This document shows, piece after piece, positions 1-4,188 of a stretch of 7,001 nucleotides of DNA (positions are counted from its first letter, which is position 1; the number at the start of each line of letters is the position of its first letter). The stretch comes from JAXJYR01 sp964593515 (GTDB lineage Bacteria; Bacillota_I; Bacilli_A; Erysipelotrichales; Erysipelotrichaceae), in the NCBI GenBank assembly GCA_964593515.1, contig CAZQJH010000086.1, forward strand, positions 1-7,001. The letters run 5' to 3'. The notes below the pieces were generated by a model. The model worked only from the letters and a program-made list of their open reading frames with translations. It was not told where the DNA came from and searched no databases. The position numbers and the translations under genes are program-made.

Positions 1-15
1 ATATAAATGTGATTA

Positions 16-24
16 TGTTAGAAT
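16..24 (+). promoter_or_regulatory. Probable extended -10 promoter element for the rplU operon
   Basis: The bases TGTTAGAAT match an extended -10 element (TGn followed by TAGAAT, 5 of 6 to TATAAT). The -35 box would lie at or before the first base of the window, so it cannot be checked. Transcription would start near base 31 and give a leader of about 100 nt before rplU, a sensible length for an L21 leader. The identical 9-mer precedes the radical SAM gene at 4160-4168. Inferred from sequence only. Confidence 0.45.
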
Positions 25-30
25 ACCTAC

Positions 31-115
31 GTTGTATTCCGATTGGATTTACAACCGCGCAGATTTAGGTTATAAGTATTAATTAATCACCTATGATGGC
101 GAGTCTTAAAACTAA
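31..115 (+). promoter_or_regulatory. Probable ribosomal protein L21 leader (structured 5' UTR)
   Basis: The untranslated region before rplU folds into two plausible elements. The first is a hairpin with GTTGTA (31-36) pairing TACAAC (50-55), topped by TCC/GGA around a GATT loop. The second is a longer-range stem with CGC (58-60) against GCG (99-101) and TAGGT (66-70) against ACCTA (89-93). Bacillota rplU operons are known to carry an L21 leader thought to mediate autoregulation by a ribosomal protein. I identify this one by position and foldability, not by a covariance match, so the exact boundaries and ligand are inferred. An alternative hairpin, GAATAC (21-26) with GTATTC (34-39), excludes the first stem and would matter only if transcription begins further upstream. 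Confidence 0.55.
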
Positions 116-124
116 AAGGAGGTG
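116..124 (+). promoter_or_regulatory. Ribosome binding site deciding the rplU start
   Basis: AAGGAGGTG is nearly the full anti-Shine-Dalgarno complement and lies 6 bases before the ATG at 131. It absorbs the in-frame upstream GTG (122-124), so that GTG should not be taken as the start. Confidence 0.9.
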
Positions 125-130
125 CGAGTA

Positions 131-448
131 ATGTACGCAATTATTGAAACTGGTGGAAAGCAAGTGCTTGTTGAAGAAGGGAAAGCAATCTTCGTTGAAA
201 AATTAGAAGTTGAAGCTGGAGAAACTTACACATTCGACAAAGTAGTAGCTTACAACGATGGAACAACTTTAAATGTTGGTACTCCATACGTAGAAGGTGT
301 TGTAGTTAACGCTGAAGTAGAAAAACAAGGTAAAGGTAAAAAAATTACTATTGTTAAATACAAAGCTAAAAAAGGTAGTTCATACCGCAAACAAGGTCAC
401 CGTCAACCATACACTAAATTAGTAATCAAATCAATTACTAAAGCATAA
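131..448 (+). CDS. rplU: 50S ribosomal protein L21
   Basis: Structural protein of the large ribosomal subunit that binds 23S rRNA. The 105-residue product opens with MYAIIETGGKQ, the conserved L21 N-terminus. It carries a basic lysine-rich stretch at about residues 66-82 and the L21 C-terminal signature with GHRQPYT at 89-95. Length matches the family norm of about 102-105. The ATG at 131 is chosen over the in-frame GTG at 122 because the GTG lies inside the Shine-Dalgarno site and the protein then begins exactly where homologues do. It is the first gene of the rplU-prp-rpmA cluster, 11 bases before prp. Expression is probably controlled through the structured leader upstream. It uses more C-ending codons (AAC, TTC, TAC) than the genes at the right end of the window, as expected of a highly expressed gene. 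Confidence 0.97.
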   Translation: MYAIIETGGKQVLVEEGKAIFVEKLEVEAGETYTFDKVVAYNDGTTLNVGTPYVEGVVVNAEVEKQGKGKKITIVKYKAKKGSSYRKQGHRQPYTKLVIKSITKA

Positions 449-459
449 GAGGTAAGACG

Positions 460-774
460 ATGATTAAAATTGAAGTCGCTAGAGTAGATGGGATGATAAC
501 TAAAGTTGTTATATCTGGTCATGCTGAATATGCTGAATATGGGCAAGATTTAGTTTGTGCTGGATGTAGTGCTATCGTTTTCGGAACATTAAATGCTTTA
601 GATGAACTTTGGAATGAGGTAAATACAACGATTACAATTGAAGAAAACAAGGTTGAGATAGTAAATGATAATGATTTAGATATCTCTTATGTCCTTGAAG
701 TTATGTACATTCAATTGAAGACGTTGCAAAGCAATTATAAAGATTATATTTCGTTACAAGAGCAGGAGGTGTGA
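460..774 (+). CDS. prp: Ribosomal-processing cysteine protease Prp (YsxB family)
   Basis: Small cysteine protease which, in Staphylococcus aureus, removes the N-terminal extension of ribosomal protein L27, a step required for functional 50S ribosomes. The 104-residue protein has the family's two active-site blocks: GHA with His21, and the segment DLVCAGCSA with Cys33. The spacing of 11 residues between the two catalytic positions agrees with S. aureus Prp (His22 and Cys34). A second cysteine, Cys36, sits three residues after the catalytic one. Length is typical (about 105-110). The Shine-Dalgarno AAGAGGT at 447-453 is 6 bases before the ATG. The gene lies between rplU and rpmA, its usual place in Bacillota, and stops 2 bases before the rpmA start, so enzyme and substrate are probably translationally coupled. 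The presence of a cleavable extension on the neighbouring L27 supports the call strongly. Confidence 0.95.
   Translation: MIKIEVARVDGMITKVVISGHAEYAEYGQDLVCAGCSAIVFGTLNALDELWNEVNTTITIEENKVEIVNDNDLDISYVLEVMYIQLKTLQSNYKDYISLQEQEV
764..771 (+). promoter_or_regulatory. Ribosome binding site deciding the rpmA start
   Basis: AGGAGGTG lies within the last codons of prp, 5 bases before the ATG at 777. The in-frame GTG at 771 overlaps this site and is not a likely start. The placement suggests that ribosomes finishing prp re-initiate on rpmA. Confidence 0.88.
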
Positions 775-776
775 GT

Positions 777-1061
777 ATGAAATACATTTTAGATCTTCAA
801 TTCTTTGCGTCTAAGAAAGGGGTAGGGTCAACTAAAAACGGTCGTGACTCTGAATCAAAAAGATTAGGTGCAAAATTAGCTGACGGACAAAAATGTCATG
901 CTGGTTCTATTATTTACCGTCAACGTGGTACAAAAATTCACCCAGGAACTAACGTTGGAAAAGGTGGAGATGACACTTTATTCGCATTAGTGGATGGAGT
1001 AGTTAAATTTGAGCGTTTAGGTAAAGATAAGAAAAAAGTATCTGTTTATCCAGTAGCTTAA
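777..1061 (+). CDS. rpmA: 50S ribosomal protein L27, precursor with cleavable N-terminal extension
   Basis: Large-subunit protein whose mature N-terminus reaches the peptidyl transferase centre. The 94-residue product matches L27 throughout: ASKKGVGSTKNGRDS after the extension, YRQRGTK at about 51-57, GGDDTLFALVDGVVKFE at about 66-82, and a basic C-terminus. It begins with the ten residues MKYILDLQFF, which fit the Bacillota extension ending in LQFF. By analogy with S. aureus, Prp should cut between Phe10 and Ala11 to leave ASKKG as the mature start. The ATG at 777 is preferred over the GTG at 771, which lies in the Shine-Dalgarno site. It is the last gene of the tight three-gene cluster and is followed directly by a hairpin terminator. 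The identification is very secure; the cleavage site rests on homology. Confidence 0.97.
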   Translation: MKYILDLQFFASKKGVGSTKNGRDSESKRLGAKLADGQKCHAGSIIYRQRGTKIHPGTNVGKGGDDTLFALVDGVVKFERLGKDKKKVSVYPVA

Positions 1062-1065
1062 TTAT

Positions 1066-1091
1066 AATCCCCTTATAAAAGGGGATTTTTT
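1066..1091 (+). terminator. Rho-independent terminator or attenuator between rpmA and obgE
   Basis: A perfect 9-bp stem, AATCCCCTT (1066-1074) with AAGGGGATT (1079-1087), closes an ATAA loop and runs into six T residues (1086-1091). The core of four C-G pairs is unusually GC-rich for this window. Only 18 bases separate the T run from the obgE start, too little for a promoter, so it probably sets the ratio of rpmA to obgE transcripts rather than ending all transcription. Confidence 0.88.
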
Positions 1092-1109
1092 CATTCTAGG
1101 AGGGATCAT

Positions 1110-2396
1110 ATGTTTGTAGATCGCGTAAAAATCCATTTAAAAGCTGGTAAAGGTGGGGATGGAATCACTGCCTTTAGACATGAAAAATATGTAGCCTATG
1201 GAGGTCCAAGTGGGGGAGACGGTGGAGACGGTGGTAATGTCGTTTTCATGGTTGATGAAGGTAAAAGTACACTTTTAGATTTACGTTACAATCGTAAAAT
1301 TGTTGCACAAGATGGTCAAAAAGGTAAAACTAAAAAAATGGCTGGTGCTCGTGGACAAGATATGATTGTGAAAGTACCTTTAGGTACCATTGTTAAAGAT
1401 GTGAAAAGTGGTAAAATTTTAGCTGATTTAACTCACAAAGATCAAAAAGAAGTGATTGCTAGAGGTGGTAAAAAAGGAAGAGGAAATTACCACTTTAAAT
1501 CAAGTAAAAATACTGCTCCACAATATTGTGAAAAGGGAGCACCAGGAGAAGAATTTGATGTTGAAGTGGAATTAAAAGTATTAGCTGATGTAGGATTAGT
1601 AGGATTCCCATCAGTTGGTAAATCTACTTTATTATCAGTTGTTAGTAAGGCTAAACCTGAAATTGCTGATTACCACTTTACAACGATTCATCCTAACCTA
1701 GGGATGGTTCAAGTTGGTGATGGTCGTAGCTTTGTTATGGCCGATTTACCAGGATTAATTGAAGGAGCTGCCCAAGGTAAAGGATTAGGACATCAATTCC
1801 TTCGTCATATTGAACGATGTCGTGTTATTATTCACGTAGTTGATATGGGAAGTGAAGAAGGTCGTGATCCAATTGAAGATTATCAAATTATTAATTCAGA
1901 ATTAGAACAATACGAATATCGTTTATTAGAACGTCCACAAATTGTAGTTGCTAATAAAATGGACTTAGATGATGCTGAAGATAATTTAGCACGTTTTAAA
2001 GAAACATATCCAGATGTTGAAGTATTCCCAGTTACAACTTTAATTGGGGAAGGTTTAGAACCAGTTTTATATCGTGTAGCTGATTTATTAGCTACGACAC
2101 CAATCTTCCCATTATTCCAAGTTGAAGACGAAAAAGAAAATCAAGGGGTTTTATATAAATTTGAAGAAGAAGCTCCAGCGTTCCAAATTCGTAATCTTGG
2201 AAATGGTGAATGGGAAGTTTATGGAGAACAAATTGAACGTAACTTTGCAATGAGTAAATTAGATAATGAAGAAGACTTCATGCGTTTTGCTCGTAAAATG
2301 CGAGTTATGGGAATTGATGATGCTTTACGTGAAGCTGGTTGTCAACACGGTGATATTGTTATTATTTGTAATGCTGAATTTGAATTTATTGAATAA
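1110..2396 (+). CDS. obgE: Obg family GTPase ObgE/CgtA
   Basis: Essential GTPase that associates with the 50S subunit and is tied to its late assembly and to stress and growth control. The 428 residues show the three-domain Bacillota form. The glycine-rich Obg domain spans about 1-158, starting MFVDRVKIHLKAGKGGDG with GGPSGGDGGDGG near 31-42. The G domain spans about 159-330 with G1 GFPSVGKS (165-172), G2 TTIHPN (191-196), G3 DLPG (212-215) and G4 NKMD (282-285). The C-terminal OCT domain spans about 346-428. The usual G5 Ser-Ala pair appears to be Thr-Thr in FPVTTLIGEG (306-315), a mild departure. The Shine-Dalgarno AGGAGG (1098-1103) is 6 bases before the ATG. It follows rpmA as in Bacillus, but a terminator lies between them, so expression probably depends on readthrough or a promoter inside rpmA. 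A second terminator follows the gene. Confidence 0.97.
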   Translation: MFVDRVKIHLKAGKGGDGITAFRHEKYVAYGGPSGGDGGDGGNVVFMVDEGKSTLLDLRYNRKIVAQDGQKGKTKKMAGARGQDMIVKVPLGTIVKDVKSGKILADLTHKDQKEVIARGGKKGRGNYHFKSSKNTAPQYCEKGAPGEEFDVEVELKVLADVGLVGFPSVGKSTLLSVVSKAKPEIADYHFTTIHPNLGMVQVGDGRSFVMADLPGLIEGAAQGKGLGHQFLRHIERCRVIIHVVDMGSEEGRDPIEDYQIINSELEQYEYRLLERPQIVVANKMDLDDAEDNLARFKETYPDVEVFPVTTLIGEGLEPVLYRVADLLATTPIFPLFQVEDEKENQGVLYKFEEEAPAFQIRNLGNGEWEVYGEQIERNFAMSKLDNEEDFMRFARKMRVMGIDDALREAGCQHGDIVIICNAEFEFIE

Positions 2397-2403
2397 ACTA
2401 TTT

Positions 2404-2433
2404 AAAGCAAATCGTAATGATTTGCTTTTTTTT
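2404..2433 (+). terminator. Rho-independent terminator of obgE
   Basis: A perfect 10-bp stem, AAAGCAAATC (2404-2413) with GATTTGCTTT (2419-2428), has a 5-base loop and a run of eight T residues (2426-2433). It begins 7 bases after the obgE stop and marks the end of the ribosomal block. Confidence 0.92.
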
Positions 2434-2443
2434 AGGCATTAAA

Positions 2444-2473
2444 TTAGCTATTTAGATAATCTTTAGCTATAAT
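2444..2473 (+). promoter_or_regulatory. Probable promoter of exoA
   Basis: A perfect TATAAT at 2468-2473 lies 24 bases before the exoA start and downstream of the obgE terminator. The -35 region is weak: TTAGCT at 2444-2449 (spacer 18) matches TTGACA at only 3 of 6 positions. An 8-base direct repeat, TTAGCTAT, occurs at 2444-2451 and 2463-2470 and covers both elements. Need for a new promoter after the terminator supports the call. Confidence 0.6.
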
Positions 2474-2497
2474 TAAGATAAAGATGGAGGAATATTT

Positions 2498-3253
2498 ATG
2501 AAGTTAGTTTCATGGAATGTTAATGGAATTAGAGCCTGTATACAAAAAGGTTTTAGTGAATATTTTAATGCAATTGATGCCGATATTTTCGCAATTCAAG
2601 AAAGTAAAGCACAAGTTGAGCAAATTGATTTAGAATTTGATGGTTATTATCGATATTTAAATTGTGCTGATAAAAAAGGTTATAGTGGGGTAATGGTATA
2701 TTCGAAACAAAAACCGCTAAAAGTTAGTTATGGAATGGGGATTGATGAACATGATCATGAAGGGCGATTAATTACTTGTGAATATGATAATTATTATGTT
2801 GTTTGTGTTTATACACCTAATGCTAAAGATGGTTTAGCTCGTTTACCATATCGTATGAAGTGGGAAGATGATTTTCGGATTTATGTTAATGAACTAAAAA
2901 AGAATAAAGAAGTAATTATTTGTGGTGATTTAAATGTTGCTCATAATGAAATAGATTTAAAAAATCCTAAAACTAATCGTCATAATGCGGGATTTAGTGA
3001 TGAAGAAAGAAGTAAATTCTCCGCCTTATTAAATAGTGGTTTTATCGATACTTTTCGCTTTTTTTATCCTACTTTAGAACATGCTTATTCGTGGTGGAGT
3101 TATCGTTTTCAAGCCCGTTTAAAAAATGCTGGATGGCGAATTGATTATTTCTTAGTAAGTGAAGGTTTAAAAGATAAATTGATAGATGCGAAAATTGATC
3201 GTGATATTTTAGGTTCTGATCACTGTCCAGTAATTTTAGAAATTAATTTATAA
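2498..3253 (+). CDS. exoA: Exodeoxyribonuclease III / AP endonuclease (ExoA family)
   Basis: Mg2+-dependent endonuclease-exonuclease-phosphatase family enzyme that cuts the DNA backbone 5' to abasic sites in base excision repair and trims blocked 3' ends. The 251 residues carry the full active site: Asn7 in SWNVNGIR, Glu35 in IQESKA, Tyr105 in VYTPN, Asp144 and Asn146 in GDLNVAH, the block GWRIDY (212-217), and the terminal Asp241-His242 in GSDHCP. YSWWSYR at 197-203 is also typical. Length matches B. subtilis ExoA (about 252). The Shine-Dalgarno GGAGG (2486-2490) is 7 bases before the ATG. The gene is monocistronic, with a terminator on each side and a convergent neighbour. There is no signal peptide, so it acts in the cytoplasm. 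The family call is firm. The exact split between AP endonuclease and 3'-exonuclease activity cannot be read from sequence. Confidence 0.96.
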   Translation: MKLVSWNVNGIRACIQKGFSEYFNAIDADIFAIQESKAQVEQIDLEFDGYYRYLNCADKKGYSGVMVYSKQKPLKVSYGMGIDEHDHEGRLITCEYDNYYVVCVYTPNAKDGLARLPYRMKWEDDFRIYVNELKKNKEVIICGDLNVAHNEIDLKNPKTNRHNAGFSDEERSKFSALLNSGFIDTFRFFYPTLEHAYSWWSYRFQARLKNAGWRIDYFLVSEGLKDKLIDAKIDRDILGSDHCPVILEINL

Positions 3254-3254
3254 A

Positions 3255-3308
3255 AAAAGCATGATGCTTAAAGCTTAATCACCAGCTTTAAATAAGCATC
3301 ATGCTTTT
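3255..3308. terminator. Bidirectional terminator between convergent exoA and the phosphotransferase gene
   Basis: Outer stem of 15 perfect base pairs (3255-3269 with 3294-3308), an AAAT bulge (3290-3293), an inner 6-bp stem AAAGCT/AGCTTT (3270-3275 with 3284-3289) and an 8-base loop. Leftward (minus-strand) transcripts get seven U residues after the stem (from 3258-3252) and should stop efficiently. Rightward transcripts get TTTTGTTT, a poorer U tract. Most of the hairpin (3268-3308) lies within the last codons of the minus-strand gene, and the left arm begins 2 bases after the exoA stop. Confidence 0.88.
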
Positions 3309-4095
3309 GTTTAGCTATTTCTAAGTAAATATTTTCATGACGAGATTCATACATCATTAAAGCCCAATGACACCATAAGGCATCAGCAAATAACTCCCAA
3401 TAATTTAAATCATTTAATATTGATTCATTGAAATCATCAAAATAAGTTTCATAAAATAACTTACGTAATTCTTCATTATATATTTGATTTTCACTTAAAA
3501 AAGAAATAACATCAAAATAAGGATCGTTATCCGCAGCATATTCATAATCAATTAAATAAACTCGCTTATTAGCAAATAAAATATTACCATTAACCCAATC
3601 ATTATGACATAAAACATGTTCACGTTTTACTTTGCTAACTTCTTGTAGAACAATATCTAATTTAGGAAAATCATAAAGGGTATTATGGGCTAATTCTTGA
3701 TAATGTTTAAACATTGATAGCGGATTAAATTCACAATTGATTTTTAAATTAGCCTGATGTAATTTTTTCATTAATTTAGCTACTTCAACTATTTTTAATT
3801 CATCATTAATTTCTTCATAAGTTAAAGCATCAGCTAAATATTTAGTTATTTTAAGTCCACTTTCTTCATTATAGTAAATTAATTCAACATCAATATCTAA
3901 TGGTTTAATCAAATTTAAAGCTTTAGCTTCGTTTTGATAATTAATAATCGTATTACAATCATGACGTGGTAAGCGAAGCATATAAGCTTGATTATCATAT
4001 TCAAAATAATAATTATGATTAGTTAAACCTTTTTTAGTATCAATTAAAGTTAATTGATTTTGTTTATAGGCTTGTAATAATTGTTCAACATTCAT
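3268..4095 (-). CDS. Choline/aminoglycoside kinase-like phosphotransferase (LicA/APH family)
   Basis: Small-molecule kinase with the protein-kinase-like APH fold, 275 residues. The N-terminal lobe has GLTNHNYYF (23-31) and YMLRLPR (38-44), in the style of LicA and choline/ethanolamine kinases, where the phrase reads roughly GLTN-N and RIPG. The C-terminal lobe has the catalytic Brenner motif CHNDWVNGN with His164, Asp166 and Asn171, then LIDYEYA with metal-binding Asp183. No signal peptide or membrane segment is seen, so the protein is cytoplasmic. The ATG at 4095 is preferred over the GTG at 4104, which lies inside the Shine-Dalgarno GAGGTG. It stands alone between divergent and convergent neighbours, with no licB, licC or licD nearby, so use of choline in cell-surface decoration is unproven. 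Thiamine, ethanolamine or another small alcohol is possible. The fold is secure; the substrate is unknown. Confidence 0.85.
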   Translation of the reverse strand: MNVEQLLQAYKQNQLTLIDTKKGLTNHNYYFEYDNQAYMLRLPRHDCNTIINYQNEAKALNLIKPLDIDVELIYYNEESGLKITKYLADALTYEEINDELKIVEVAKLMKKLHQANLKINCEFNPLSMFKHYQELAHNTLYDFPKLDIVLQEVSKVKREHVLCHNDWVNGNILFANKRVYLIDYEYAADNDPYFDVISFLSENQIYNEELRKLFYETYFDDFNESILNDLNYWELFADALWCHWALMMYESRHENIYLEIAKQKHDAYLKLVIKL

Positions 4096-4101
4096 ACTTA
4101 A

Positions 4102-4107
4102 CACCTC
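4102..4107 (-). promoter_or_regulatory. Ribosome binding site deciding the phosphotransferase start
   Basis: On the minus strand GAGGTG (4107 to 4102) lies 6 bases before the ATG at 4095-4093. The alternative in-frame GTG (4104-4102) is part of this site and would have no site of its own. Confidence 0.8.
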
Positions 4108-4114
4108 GGTTAAT

Positions 4115-4123
4115 ATTTTAGCA
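4115..4123 (-). promoter_or_regulatory. Probable extended -10 promoter of the phosphotransferase gene
   Basis: Read on the minus strand, TGCTAAAAT (4123 to 4115) gives an extended -10 element, with TAAAAT matching 5 of 6. The hexamer 17 bases upstream, TCCACT, matches the -35 consensus at only 3 positions, so the TG extension would have to carry the promoter. It lies about 20 bases before the start codon, so the leader would be short. Confidence 0.45.
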
Positions 4124-4139
4124 TATTTAATCTACTTAG

Positions 4140-4168
4140 TGGAAAAAAAAGATGATTTTTGTTAGAAT
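4140..4168 (+). promoter_or_regulatory. Probable extended -10 promoter of the radical SAM-rdgB-trmL cluster
   Basis: TGTTAGAAT (4160-4168) supplies an extended -10 (hexamer TAGAAT). A -35-like TGGAAA (4140-4145, 4 of 6 to TTGACA) sits with an ideal 17-base spacer. The same 9-mer precedes rplU. Its -35 position overlaps the -35 position of the divergent leftward promoter. Confidence 0.55.
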
Positions 4169-4175
4169 ATAGGAC

Positions 4176-4182
4176 AGAGGTG
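4176..4182 (+). promoter_or_regulatory. Ribosome binding site deciding the radical SAM gene start
   Basis: AGAGGTG lies 6 bases before the ATG at 4189. An in-frame TTG at 4159 would add ten residues, but it lies within the promoter's -10 region and has no upstream site, so it is rejected. Confidence 0.8.
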
Positions 4183-4188
4183 TTAGCA

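Noticed and set aside
122..130. GTG start giving L21 three extra residues
   Set aside because: The GTG is part of the Shine-Dalgarno sequence, and L21 homologues begin at MYAIIETGGKQ, encoded from 131.
1199..1240. G-rich tandem-like repeats (GGAGAC, GGTGGA) in obgE
   Set aside because: They encode the conserved glycine-rich GGPSGGDGGDGG stretch of the Obg domain and need no separate explanation.
3255..3308. Inverted repeat as a mobile element terminus or MITE
   Set aside because: It lies exactly between convergent stop codons, has U tracts suited to termination, and has no matching copy elsewhere in the window, so a shared terminator is the simpler explanation.
4159..4188. TTG start adding ten residues to the radical SAM protein
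   Set aside because: It overlaps the probable -10 promoter element and has no ribosome binding site, whereas the ATG at 4189 has AGAGGTG at the right distance.
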